64,000 bases of DNA from Candidatus Latescibacterota bacterium (GTDB taxonomy: Bacteria; JAAXHH01), in NCBI GenBank assembly GCA_012270975.1, contig JAAXHH010000124.1:62001-126000 (forward strand). Reading direction: 5' to 3'. Position numbers and translations under genes: made by a program. The notes below the pieces were generated by a model that was given only the letters and a program-made list of their open reading frames with translations, was not told the DNA's origin and made no database searches. This document shows positions 48,046-56,612 of the stretch, in pieces (the stretch's first letter is position 1; every line of letters starts with the position of its first letter).

Positions 48046-48867
48046 TCACACCGGTTTCTGTAGCGCCGCCGAGAACCAGACCGGCAAGGCGGCCCTGGGA
48101 TTCTCCTTCCAGTCCAGAAGCCGCTTGTCGTTGCACGACTGAAATGAGGATCCCCCCCAGTAATTCTCATCACCGGCCGGGCGTTCCAAGACGCGGCGCA
48201 GGACAAATCCGGCGTCCGTCAGTGGGTTCAAGATGTCGCCGAGCGTCCAGTTGAACTCGAAGGTCCCATCTTTTTCGTCTCGAAGAGGTCCGGTTTGCCA
48301 GTAGGTTTTTTCCACCTCGATCGACCGGTTCCCGTCTTTCCAGGGCCTCTGGAAAGGATGCACATCGTAGAAGATGTAATATCCTCCCGGTTTCAGTATG
48401 CGAAAGACCTCCCCGTAAACCGCACGAAGATCCGCGATCCAGACGAAGAAACCATTGGTCGAGCAGACCAGGTCGTACTTCCTGTCACCTAGTGAACTGA
48501 GATCCATCGCATCGGCCTGGACGAAGTTAATCGCCAGACCGAGTTGTTTCGCCCTTTGTGAAGCGGTTTCCAGTTGCCGCTCGGAAATGTCAACCGAGGT
48601 GACGTCAGCTTCCATGCCCGCCAGGGCGAAGCCGGCGTAATTGTCCCCGCAGCCGATGACGCAGGCTTTCTTCCCCTTCACGTCACCGATAAAGGAGCCG
48701 ACCAAGTCGAAGGCGCCGCCCGCGAATCCCAGTTCGGGCTCCACGGGACAGCGGCGCCACAGACCGTCCCGTTCTCGCTTTTCGGCCCAGGACCCGGCCG
48801 TTGCGTCCCAGTGACGGCGGTTGGATTCGTGCGGATGACGGATCGGCGGATCGGACGGCGGGGGCAT
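48046..48867 (-). CDS. Class I SAM-dependent methyltransferase
   Basis: A 273-residue methyltransferase with motif I ACVIGCGDNYAGFALAGM, VTSVDISERQLETASQRAK as the acidic-loop strand, QADAMDLSSL, and FRILKPGGYYIFYDVHPFQRPW. It belongs to the same subfamily as the frameshifted gene at 40991-41847 (the GDN after motif I and the VTSVDIS and ILKPxG segments match). Small-molecule methylation is likely; the substrate is unknown. The start has no good ribosome site. It is divergent from the GYD-domain gene. Confidence 0.85.
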   Translation of the reverse strand: MPPPSDPPIRHPHESNRRHWDATAGSWAEKRERDGLWRRCPVEPELGFAGGAFDLVGSFIGDVKGKKACVIGCGDNYAGFALAGMEADVTSVDISERQLETASQRAKQLGLAINFVQADAMDLSSLGDRKYDLVCSTNGFFVWIADLRAVYGEVFRILKPGGYYIFYDVHPFQRPWKDGNRSIEVEKTYWQTGPLRDEKDGTFEFNWTLGDILNPLTDAGFVLRRVLERPAGDENYWGGSSFQSCNDKRLLDWKENPRAALPVWFSAALQKPV

Positions 48868-48931
48868 AGGCGAGACCCGGTCAGGATGGCTTTAACCTGG
48901 GGAAGCGTTTCGGTTGATCCTGATCAATATA

Positions 48932-48966
48932 GACCTGCGCGGATCATCGGCGCAAGTGCGCAGGTC
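48932..48966. repeat. 9-bp inverted repeat in the gap before the GYD gene
   Basis: GACCTGCGC at 48932-48940 pairs perfectly with GCGCAGGTC at 48958-48966 across a 17-base loop. It lies between two divergent start codons, so it is better read as a possible operator or transcript hairpin than as a terminator; no T tract follows on the plus strand. Confidence 0.5.
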
Positions 48967-49152
48967 CACCTGCCCGTCGGTACATCCCCGGCATGCAGAC
49001 CGGATCCTGTTCCACGACTTGAAAATCCGCTTGACAGTACCCGTGGGATCATGCCTTGTTAAATGTACAAACGTATTTGTTGTAAAACCAGAGTCCGCAC
49101 CGGAGGATGGCGCGGCACGGACCATACAACAACTTCCGTGGGAGGAAGTGCA

Positions 49153-49473
49153 ATGGCGAAGTACATGTATCGCACCAAGTATACGCAGTCGGGCCTGCAG
49201 GGACTGCTGAAGGAAGGCGGCACGGGCAGGCGCGCGGCCCTTACGCAGACGATCGAAGGGATGGGCGGCGCCCTGGAAGGATTCTACTACGCCATGGGGG
49301 ACGACGATCTCATCCTGATTGCCGAGATTCCCGACGAAGCGACCGCGACGGCGATCGCCCTCAACGTGGCCGCGGCGGGCGCGCTGGAAGTCTCGACCAC
49401 GGTCCTGATTTCACCGGAAACGATCGACGAAGCGGTAAGCAAGGGCGTATCGTACCGGTTGCCCGGCGCCTGA
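49153..49473 (+). CDS. GYD-domain protein
   Basis: A 106-residue protein of the GYD family (Dabb-like ferredoxin fold, unknown function). Family features are YTQSGLQGLLKEGG, an LxxxxxxxGG segment (TIEGMGGALEGFYYAMGDDD) and IALNVAAAGALEVSTTVL. GGGAGGAAG precedes the ATG. A TTGACA about 115 bases upstream (49031) could be its promoter, though no good -10 is seen. It lies 268 bases before the aldehyde oxidoreductase operon, and that gap contains its own promoter, so a functional link is only suggested by position. Confidence 0.85.
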   Translation: MAKYMYRTKYTQSGLQGLLKEGGTGRRAALTQTIEGMGGALEGFYYAMGDDDLILIAEIPDEATATAIALNVAAAGALEVSTTVLISPETIDEAVSKGVSYRLPGA

Positions 49474-49532
49474 TTTAGTCCAGCCGGACTTAGACGGTAA
49501 CCGATAAATCGAACGATCGTAAAGATTTGCTG

Positions 49533-49561
49533 TTGCCAATCCTTTTTCGTGTTATTATACT
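49533..49561 (+). promoter_or_regulatory. Strong sigma-70-type promoter of the AOR operon
   Basis: TTGCCA at 49533-49538, a 17-base spacer, then TATACT at 49556-49561. Transcription would start near 49568, leaving a leader of about 174 bases before the first AOR-operon ATG at 49742. Confidence 0.7.
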
Positions 49562-49567
49562 GATTGG

Positions 49568-49741
49568 TAACCCCTGTAGTTTATCAGGCAATCATCATAA
49601 TAAAGCACCACATCGCTGCGCTTCTCGATGACGGGTTGAACCCTGCGGTGAAAGCCCGTCAAGCAGGCTATCGTTATCGTTTCCGGACTTCCAGGAAGCA
49701 AGGCCTCCAAGCCCAGCTTATCGTTACAGAAGGGAGTAGGT
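49568..49741 (+). promoter_or_regulatory. Long structured 5' leader of the AOR operon (candidate cis-regulatory RNA)
   Basis: About 174 bases of untranslated leader. The best stem pairs GACGGG with CCCGTC, extended by GCTT/AAGC, across 49620-49663, enclosing a loop with GCGGTGAAAG. A second hairpin (AAGC, AGGC with GCC, GCTT) spans about 49697-49719 just before the ribosome site, and TATCGTTATCG / TTATCGTTAC repeats lie on both sides of it. AGAAGGGAG, the ribosome site, is near the 3' end, so folding could mask it. I see no convincing match to the published Moco-riboswitch consensus. A covariance search is needed to tell a riboswitch from an ordinary leader. Confidence 0.4.
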
Positions 49742-50233
49742 ATGGCTAAATCTCTACGCATCATTCCCGAAAAATGTACCGGGTGCATGCAGTGCGAACT
49801 GGCCTGTTCCTGGGTGCAGACGGGCATGTTCCAACCGTCCCGGTCGCTGATCCGCGTGAACATATTCGACGAGCAGGCCAGCTACGCGCCGTACACCTGT
49901 TTCCAGTGCGACGAAGCCTGGTGCATGACGGCCTGCCCCGTGAACGCCATCAGCGTCGACGCGGATACCGGCGCCAAGGTCGTGGGCGATGCCAACTGCG
50001 TGGGATGCGGGTTGTGCACCATCGCCTGTCCCTTCGGCACGGTTTTCTACAATCCCGACACGCAGAAGGCCTTCAAGTGCGATCTGTGCGACGGCAATCC
50101 CGCCTGCGCGGTCGCCTGCCCGACGGGCGCCATCGAGTACACCGAGAGCGAGTCGGCCGACTGGCTGGGCGGATGGGCCGAGAAGGTCAACGAGTCCTAT
50201 CTGGCATCCATCGAGGGAGGGAACGCGGCATGA
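49742..50233 (+). CDS. Four-cluster ferredoxin subunit of aldehyde oxidoreductase (AorA-like)
   Basis: A 163-residue ferredoxin-type protein with Cys motifs for four [4Fe-4S] clusters: CTGCMQCELAC, CFQCDEAWCMTACP, CVGCGLCTIACP and CDLCDGNPACAVACP. It belongs to the DMSO-reductase B/HybA-like group used as electron-transfer subunits. In the Aromatoleum AorABC enzyme the equivalent subunit links the tungsten protein to the FAD protein. It overlaps the first AOR gene by 4 bases (ATGA) and starts the operon behind the long leader. Confidence 0.88.
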   Translation: MAKSLRIIPEKCTGCMQCELACSWVQTGMFQPSRSLIRVNIFDEQASYAPYTCFQCDEAWCMTACPVNAISVDADTGAKVVGDANCVGCGLCTIACPFGTVFYNPDTQKAFKCDLCDGNPACAVACPTGAIEYTESESADWLGGWAEKVNESYLASIEGGNAA

Positions 50234-52077
50234 GCAACGGCGGATGGACAGGCACGATCCTGCGCGTCGATCTGACCACCGGTCGGATTTCCAAAGAGCC
50301 CCTCAACATGGAATGGGCGAAGTCCTTCGTTGGCGGGCGCGGCCTCGCGGCCAAGTACCTCTATGAAGAGATGGACCCGGCGGCGGACGCGCTGGGCCCG
50401 GACAACAAGATGATCTTCGCGACCGGTCCCATGACCGGCACGAACGCCTCGACGAGCTCCCGATACATGGTGATCACCAAGGGGGCGCTGACGAACGCCA
50501 TTACCACGTCCAACTCGGGCGGCCACTGGGGACCGGAACTGAAGTTCGCCGGCTACGACCTGCTGATCGTGGAAGGCCGGGCGCCGGTTCCGTCCTACAT
50601 CTCCATCTGCGACGACGACGTCCGGATCTGCTCCGCCGAGCACCTGTGGGGCAAGACGGTCTGGGAGACGGATGATATCGTCCGGGAGGAGTCGGGGCAG
50701 CACGATACGGTCGTTACCTGTATTGGTCCGGCGGGCGAGAACCTCGTGCGTTTCGCCGCCATAGTCAATGACCGGCACCGGGCCGCCGGACGATCCGGCG
50801 TCGGCGCGGTCATGGGTTCGAAGAACCTCAAAGCCATTGCCGTACGCGGTACCGGGGGCGTGCCCATCGCCGACCCGCAGAAGTTCATGTCGGCCATGTG
50901 GGAGATGAAGAGCAAGCTGGTCGAGCATCCGGTAACGGGTGAGGGTCTGGCCGCATACGGCACCGCGGTGCTGGTCAACATCATCAACGAGAGCGGCGCG
51001 CTGCCGACGAACAACCACCAGATCTCGCAGCTCGAAGGCGCGGACAACATCAGCGGGGAGACCCTGGCCGATACGCGGCTGGTGGCCAACAAGGCGTGCT
51101 TCGGCTGCACGATCGCCTGCGGCAGGGTGTCGCAGTTGCCGGGCGAGGCGCAGGACAAGTTCACCGTGACCACCCGGCCCCACAACTGGAAGATCGCGGT
51201 GGAGGGACCGGAGTACGAGAACGCCTGGGCCATGGGCGCGGACTGCGGCATCAACGACCTGGACGCGCTCATCAAGGCGAACGCCATGTGCAACGAACTG
51301 GGCATGGACCCGATTTCCTTCGGCGCGACGCTGGCCGCGGCCATGGAGCTGTACGAAAGCGGCGCCGTGAGCGATGAGCAGACCGGCATGCCGCTGAACT
51401 TCGGGAGTGGCGATGCGCTCGTCGCCATGACGGAGAAGGCGGCCTACCGCGAGGGCTTCGGCGATGAACTGGCCGAAGGCTCCAAGCGCATGACCGCCAA
51501 GTTCAACCGGCCCGAGTTCTTCATGGGCGTGCGCGGCCAGGAATTCCCGGCCTACGACGCCCGCGCGATCCAGGGCATGGGTCTCGGCTACGCGACCTCG
51601 AACCGCGGCGCCTGCCACCTGAAGAGCTACACGGTGGCCCCCGAGATCCTGGGAATCCCGGAAAAGATGGATCCGGCTGTGACGGAAGGCAAGGCGGAGA
51701 TCACCAAGATCTTCCAGGACGCCACCTGCACCGTGGACGCGTCCGGCCTCTGCCTGTTCCTCACCTTCGGCGTGGGGCTGGATGAGATACAGCCCCAGCT
51801 CGAAGCGGTGACCGGCATTTCCTACACGGTACCCGAACTGCTGGAGGTCGGGGAACGTGTCTGGAACATCGAACGCATGTGGAACCAGCGGGCGGGATTC
51901 ACGGGCAAGGACGACACGTTGCCGAAGCGGCTGCTCGAAGACCCGATCCCCGACGGGCCGACCAAGGGCGAAGTGAACCGGCTCGGCGAGATGCTGCCGG
52001 AATACTACGAACTCCGCGGCTGGAACGCGGAAGGCGAACCCACTCAGGAGAAACTTGCGTCGCTGGGACTGGCGTAG
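50230..52077 (+). CDS. Aldehyde ferredoxin oxidoreductase catalytic subunit, copy 1
   Basis: A 615-residue tungsten- (or molybdenum-) bis-pterin enzyme that oxidises aldehydes to carboxylic acids, or the reverse. Domain 1 shows GGRGLAAKYLYEEM and GTNASTSSRYMVITKGALT. The [4Fe-4S] ligands are Cys290, Cys293 and Cys297 in ACFGCTIACGR with Cys508 in SGLCLF, matching the classic AOR pattern. Pterin-contacting segments AVMGSKNLKAIAVRG and MGADCGINDLDA are present. It is co-translated with the ferredoxin subunit and followed 109 bases later by a paralog. No pterin-synthesis or tungstate-transport gene is in the window. Confidence 0.93.
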   Translation: MSNGGWTGTILRVDLTTGRISKEPLNMEWAKSFVGGRGLAAKYLYEEMDPAADALGPDNKMIFATGPMTGTNASTSSRYMVITKGALTNAITTSNSGGHWGPELKFAGYDLLIVEGRAPVPSYISICDDDVRICSAEHLWGKTVWETDDIVREESGQHDTVVTCIGPAGENLVRFAAIVNDRHRAAGRSGVGAVMGSKNLKAIAVRGTGGVPIADPQKFMSAMWEMKSKLVEHPVTGEGLAAYGTAVLVNIINESGALPTNNHQISQLEGADNISGETLADTRLVANKACFGCTIACGRVSQLPGEAQDKFTVTTRPHNWKIAVEGPEYENAWAMGADCGINDLDALIKANAMCNELGMDPISFGATLAAAMELYESGAVSDEQTGMPLNFGSGDALVAMTEKAAYREGFGDELAEGSKRMTAKFNRPEFFMGVRGQEFPAYDARAIQGMGLGYATSNRGACHLKSYTVAPEILGIPEKMDPAVTEGKAEITKIFQDATCTVDASGLCLFLTFGVGLDEIQPQLEAVTGISYTVPELLEVGERVWNIERMWNQRAGFTGKDDTLPKRLLEDPIPDGPTKGEVNRLGEMLPEYYELRGWNAEGEPTQEKLASLGLA

Positions 52078-52186
52078 CGCCTGATCCGGCTCTTGAAAAG
52101 GGTGATGCACAGGGCGTGCTCTTGAGCCAGGCGACCGGAGCGCGACCCCACATCACCCGGCCTGAGCCGAGGAATGGAGTTTCTTC

Positions 52187-54016
52187 ATGACACACGGGTG
52201 GGCCGGCCATATTCTGCGGATTGACCTGTCGCGGGGCAAGGCGACCAAAGAGCCCCTGAGGCTGGACTGGGCCGAGGAGTACATCGGCGGCCGCGGTCTG
52301 GCCGCCCGGTACCTCTACGAGGAGATGGACCCCTCGGTAGACGCCCTCGGTCCCGACAACAAGCTGATCATGGCCACCGGGCCGCTCACGGGAACCAACG
52401 CCTCCTGCGGCTCCCGTTACATGGTGGTGACCAAGGGTCCGCTCACCGGCGCCATCACGACGTCCAATTCAGGCGGCCACTGGGGACCGGAACTCAAGTT
52501 CGCCGGCTACGACATGGTGATCGTGGAAGGCCGGGCGGACCGTCCCTGTTATGTCCTCGTAGACGATGACCGCGTCGAGGTCCGCGACGCCGGAGGCGTG
52601 TGGGGCAAAGTGGTCTCGGAGACCGAGGACGCCATCCGCGACGAGACCGGCATGCCCGAACTGCGGGTGGCCGGCATCGGACCGGCGGGCGAGAACCTGG
52701 TGCGTTTCGCGTGCATCGTGAACGACAAGCACCGGGCCGCCGGCCGTTCCGGCGTCGGCGCCGTCATGGGGTCCAAGAACCTCAGGGCGATCGCCGTCCG
52801 CGGCAACCAGGGCGTGCGGATCGCCCGGCCTCGGGACTACATGTCCGCCATCTGGCCTTACCACGAGCGCCTGGCGGAAAGTCCGGGTCGGCAGGTGTTC
52901 ACGGAACTGGGCACGGCACCCACGGTCGATCTGACTAACGCCTTCGGCGGACTACCGACACGCAATTTCACGGCCGGCCAGTTCGAGGGCACCGAGGCGA
53001 TCAACGGGGAAAGCATCAAGGAAAACTGGCTGATCGCCAACAAGGCGTGCTTCGCCTGCAATATCGCCTGCGGCCGGGTGACCCAGGTGTCCCCCAACGC
53101 CGACAAGTACATGGTCAACATGCATCCCCGCAACTGGAAGGTCGCCGGAGAGGGACCGGAATACGAGAACCTCTGGTCGCTCGGCGCCGACTGCGGCGTG
53201 GACGACATGGACGCCATCGTCATGGCCAACTACCTGTGCAACGACCTGGGCATGGATCCCATCTCCATGGGCGCCACGCTGGCCACGGCCATGGAGATGT
53301 ACGAGCGGGGCCTGCTGAGCGACGGGCAGACGGGCATGGCGCTACGGTTCGGCGACGGCAAGGCCCTGGTCGCCATGACGGAAGCCACGGGATTCCGGGA
53401 AGGCTTCGGCGACGAACTGGCCGAAGGCTCCAAGCGGATGACCGACAAGTTCGAGCATCCGGAGTACTTCATGGGCGTCAAGGGACAGGAGTTCCCAGCC
53501 TACGATCCCCGGGGATTCCAAGGCATGGGCGTAGCATACGCCACCTGCAACCGCGGCGCCTGTCACCTGAGGGCCTGGACGCCCGGCATTGAGACTACCG
53601 GAGAACACGACCCCCACGGCACCGAGGGAAAGTCGGTCTGGGTGGCCGAAGAACAGAATCGGACCACGGCCCACGACGCCACGGGCATCTGCTTGTTCAC
53701 CACGGCGGGCGCGCCCCTGGACGACCTGATCCCCGTGCTGTCCGCGGCCACCGGTGTGGACTACACCATGGCCGACTTCGTGCACATCGGCGAGCGTATC
53801 TGGAACATCGAGCGGCTGTGGAATCTGAAGGCCGGCCTCACCGCGGCCGATGACACGCTGCCGAAGAGACTGATGGAAGAAGCCCACAAGGAAGGACCTT
53901 CCGCGGGGGTGACCGTCGATCTCGACGCCATGCTGCCGGACTACTACGCGGCCCGGGGCTGGACGGCGGACGGACGGCCCACCACGGAAAAACTGATGGA
54001 ACTGGGCCTCGCTTAA
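52187..54016 (+). CDS. Aldehyde ferredoxin oxidoreductase catalytic subunit, copy 2
   Basis: A 609-residue paralog of the preceding gene. It shares GGRGLAARYLYEEMDPS, GTNASCGSRYMVVTKGPLT, ACFACNIACGR and TGICLFTT. The cluster cysteines are Cys288, Cys291, Cys295 and Cys502, three of which fall at the same numbers as in Pyrococcus AOR. The two copies diverge most in the C-terminal substrate-channel domain (for example CHLKSYTVAPEILGIPEKM in copy 1 against CHLRAWTPGIETTGEHDPHG here), so they probably act on different aldehydes or form a heteromeric complex. The start ATG has a GGAGTTTC ribosome site. Confidence 0.93.
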   Translation: MTHGWAGHILRIDLSRGKATKEPLRLDWAEEYIGGRGLAARYLYEEMDPSVDALGPDNKLIMATGPLTGTNASCGSRYMVVTKGPLTGAITTSNSGGHWGPELKFAGYDMVIVEGRADRPCYVLVDDDRVEVRDAGGVWGKVVSETEDAIRDETGMPELRVAGIGPAGENLVRFACIVNDKHRAAGRSGVGAVMGSKNLRAIAVRGNQGVRIARPRDYMSAIWPYHERLAESPGRQVFTELGTAPTVDLTNAFGGLPTRNFTAGQFEGTEAINGESIKENWLIANKACFACNIACGRVTQVSPNADKYMVNMHPRNWKVAGEGPEYENLWSLGADCGVDDMDAIVMANYLCNDLGMDPISMGATLATAMEMYERGLLSDGQTGMALRFGDGKALVAMTEATGFREGFGDELAEGSKRMTDKFEHPEYFMGVKGQEFPAYDPRGFQGMGVAYATCNRGACHLRAWTPGIETTGEHDPHGTEGKSVWVAEEQNRTTAHDATGICLFTTAGAPLDDLIPVLSAATGVDYTMADFVHIGERIWNIERLWNLKAGLTAADDTLPKRLMEEAHKEGPSAGVTVDLDAMLPDYYAARGWTADGRPTTEKLMELGLA

Positions 54017-54136
54017 GAACGCTTAGGCAACACGCGTTACAACGCTTAAAAAAACAGATCGCAATGGATACCAACCGAACCAAACCACGGATGACCTGTA
54101 CTTCGTTTCTCGGTACTTTCTCTGAAGGAGTGGATT

Positions 54137-55507
54137 ATGGCGACAGAACACGTGATTGTAGGCGGCGGACCGGGCGGCATGAATGCCATCGAAACGATCC
54201 GGGGTTACGACGCGGACGCGTCCATCACCCTGATCTCCGATGAGCCGGCCTATTCCCGCATGGCCCTGCCCTATTACATTTCAGGGAACATCCCGGTCGA
54301 TCAGGTGAATACCGGAGACGACGACTATTTCGGCAGGCTGGGGGTGAAGACCCGCTTCGGGGTCAGCGTCTCCGAGGTGAATCCCCACGCGAGCATGCTC
54401 ACGCTCAGCGACGGATCCATGGTGCCCTTCGACAACCTGCTGATTGCCACGGGATCGTCCGCCCAGAAGCTGAACATACCCGGCGCGGACGGCGACGGCG
54501 TCCATAATCTCTGGACCGTGGCCGACGCGGAAAAGACCGTGGGCGCCCTGGGAAGCGATGCCGAGGTAGCCTTCATCGGGGCCGGGTTCATCGGATTCAT
54601 CATCCTCAACGCGATGCACAAGCGTGGCGCCCGCCTTAAGGTAATCGAACTGGAAGGGCAGGTGCTGCCCCGCATGCTTGACGCCCAGGGCGCATCCCTG
54701 GTGGGCTCCTGGCTCGAGTCCCAGGGGGTTGAAGTGCACACCGGCGTGAGCGTCCAAGCCATCGATCACGGCCACGACGGGGTGAAGACCCTGCAGCTTT
54801 CCGATGGGTCGTCCACCCGGGCGGACGTGGTCATCGTCGCCACCGGTATCAAGGCCAATATCGGCTTTCTCGAAGGCTCGGGAATCGAAACCAACGAGGG
54901 CGTCCTGGTCAACAACCGGTGCCAGACCAGCGTGGCCAACGTGTATGCCGCGGGGGACGTGGCCGAAGGGCCGGACCTGTCCACCGGCGGCCAAGCGGTG
55001 CACGCCATTCAGCCCACCGCGGTGGACCACGGCCGGATCGCGGGCGCGAACATGGCTGGCCAAGACGTGGAATACCCCGGCAGCCTGCTGATTAACATCC
55101 TGGACGTGTGCGGACTGCAGTGCGCCAGTTTCGGCGACTGGTCGGGCGACGGTGATGTCACCGAGGTCATCAACGCAAACCGCCCGGTCTACCGGAAGCT
55201 GGTCTGGGACGGGTCCACGATCACCGGCTCCATCATCCTGGGACCCGCGGACGATGTGGCCATGTTGAACGACATGGGAATGATCAAGGGGTTGATCCAG
55301 GCGAAGACGGACCTGGGCGCATGGAAGCAGCACATCCAGGCGAACCCGACGGACATCCGGCGGCCCTACGTAGCCACGAAGACGGCGGAGAAGATGCTGG
55401 CCCTCACCTCGCTCGGCAAACCGTCCGAGCACCGCTCATACCAGCATACGCAGGATGCCGGCAAGGACCGCAGCGCACACCAGGTCTTCGTCGATTCAAC
55501 TGGATAG
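54137..55507 (+). CDS. FAD-dependent NAD(P)H-ferredoxin type oxidoreductase (AorC-like)
   Basis: A 456-residue two-dinucleotide-binding flavoprotein. The FAD motif is VIVGGGPGGMNAIETIR at the N-terminus, the NAD(P) motif is VAFIGAGFIGFIILNAM, and the second FAD motif is VANVYAAGDVAEG. It lacks the CxxxxC disulfide of glutathione-reductase-type enzymes. In AorABC-type aldehyde oxidoreductases this protein exchanges electrons between the ferredoxin subunit and NAD. Here it closes the AOR operon, 120 bases after the second catalytic gene. A longer leader of about 60 codons before similarity starts is not seen. The C-terminal 60 residues are hydrophilic and specific to this protein. Confidence 0.88.
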   Translation: MATEHVIVGGGPGGMNAIETIRGYDADASITLISDEPAYSRMALPYYISGNIPVDQVNTGDDDYFGRLGVKTRFGVSVSEVNPHASMLTLSDGSMVPFDNLLIATGSSAQKLNIPGADGDGVHNLWTVADAEKTVGALGSDAEVAFIGAGFIGFIILNAMHKRGARLKVIELEGQVLPRMLDAQGASLVGSWLESQGVEVHTGVSVQAIDHGHDGVKTLQLSDGSSTRADVVIVATGIKANIGFLEGSGIETNEGVLVNNRCQTSVANVYAAGDVAEGPDLSTGGQAVHAIQPTAVDHGRIAGANMAGQDVEYPGSLLINILDVCGLQCASFGDWSGDGDVTEVINANRPVYRKLVWDGSTITGSIILGPADDVAMLNDMGMIKGLIQAKTDLGAWKQHIQANPTDIRRPYVATKTAEKMLALTSLGKPSEHRSYQHTQDAGKDRSAHQVFVDSTG

Positions 55508-55547
55508 GATCGGATGGCGGCCGGGCGGTGCATCGACCCGGTCCGCG

Positions 55548-56459
55548 TCAATTTCCAAACAGGAAACGCACGTTCAGCGTCAGGGACCAGTGGTTCGCGG
55601 CGCTGAACGTGTTTTTGTTTGTAAAGGAGGGATCCGTCTCGAAGTAGGGATGATACTCGTAGGTGCCGGTATGTTCGACATCGTCCACCCTCGAATAGGT
55701 AGCTTTCAGGCCGATCGCGGCACGGTCGTTCAAGCTGTAGTCGGCTCCCGCGTATACGTGCCCCGCGAATACCGTGTTGGTTAACCTGGTATCCTGTTTG
55801 CTGTTGTAGAACGACAGGGGAGGATCGTAGAAAGTACCTTCTCCCGAGGGATCACTGTATTCGATCGAGAAGAAAATCCGGGTCAGCTCCACGAACGCTA
55901 TGCCCGTTCCCACGCCCAGGTAAGGCGTTATCCTGCGTGGCCCGAAGGGAAGGTCGTAGTACGCGTTCAGGGTCACCGTACTCGTCACGAGGTCTTCGAA
56001 GAAATTCGTGCTGGTAGCCTGTGCCAGTCCCAGACCAAGGAAAGAACTGGCTCCCGCTGTGCCGCCATCGAGGTAAGTGATCTCAAGGGGCGGTCCCTGG
56101 TCGACCTGGTTTCTCCGATGCGCGAATGAGACCTCGAGGCGGGTGCGGTCGAACACCCGTCCGATGGCAGCGTCGAAACCGGTACCGCGATCGATGGATG
56201 GGTCGTAACGCCACCGGTAGCCGGGAATGTCCCGCAGAATCATATCGAAACAGGCGCTGGTGGGATAACACGTGGACTCCGTGTTCGAGCCCACCTGGTC
56301 CAGTCCGGAGACCAGGTTGCCGCCCAATCCGCCTGAAACGTACCAGCCGGAAGTCCTCCTGTCCTGAGCCGCCGCGTCGGTAACCGGGACGAGGATCAGG
56401 CAGATCGTCATCATCGCGAAAACCACAACTATTGGTCTCTGTAGTTTCATAATCAACAT
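55548..56459 (-). CDS. Outer-membrane beta-barrel protein
   Basis: A 303-residue protein with an N-terminal signal peptide (PIVVVFAMMTICLILVPVTDAAAQ) followed by alternating strands typical of an OmpA-like or opacity-type 8-stranded porin domain (GWYVSGGLGGN near the start, NHWSLTLNVRFLFGN as the final strand with a C-terminal Asn rather than the usual Phe). Aromatic residues bracket each strand. It probably sits in the outer membrane; function unknown. ATGs at 56459 and 56450 are both possible starts. It converges on the FAD gene. Confidence 0.75.
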   Translation of the reverse strand: MLIMKLQRPIVVVFAMMTICLILVPVTDAAAQDRRTSGWYVSGGLGGNLVSGLDQVGSNTESTCYPTSACFDMILRDIPGYRWRYDPSIDRGTGFDAAIGRVFDRTRLEVSFAHRRNQVDQGPPLEITYLDGGTAGASSFLGLGLAQATSTNFFEDLVTSTVTLNAYYDLPFGPRRITPYLGVGTGIAFVELTRIFFSIEYSDPSGEGTFYDPPLSFYNSKQDTRLTNTVFAGHVYAGADYSLNDRAAIGLKATYSRVDDVEHTGTYEYHPYFETDPSFTNKNTFSAANHWSLTLNVRFLFGN

Positions 56460-56612
56460 TCATCCCGGGTTGTTTTCCGTTACTTGGCAGGCAGGCCGGC
56501 AACGGCAAGGCTATAGTTTCCCTTCCCTTTTTAACGAACCGGGATTTATACAGTTCCCCGACCCGATTGTCAATCAGGAATGATTCCCTATTCCCGTACG
56601 GAAGGAAACAGT

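Noticed and set aside
49630..49663. Similarity of GCGGTGAAAG in the AOR leader to a group II intron stem
   Set aside because: The match is about 12 bases, with no other intron domain, no reverse transcriptase and no splice-site context.
50197..52110. 637-residue minus-strand frame opposite AOR copy 1
   Set aside because: It is a shadow of the AOR gene in a GC-rich third-position pattern; no motif supports it.
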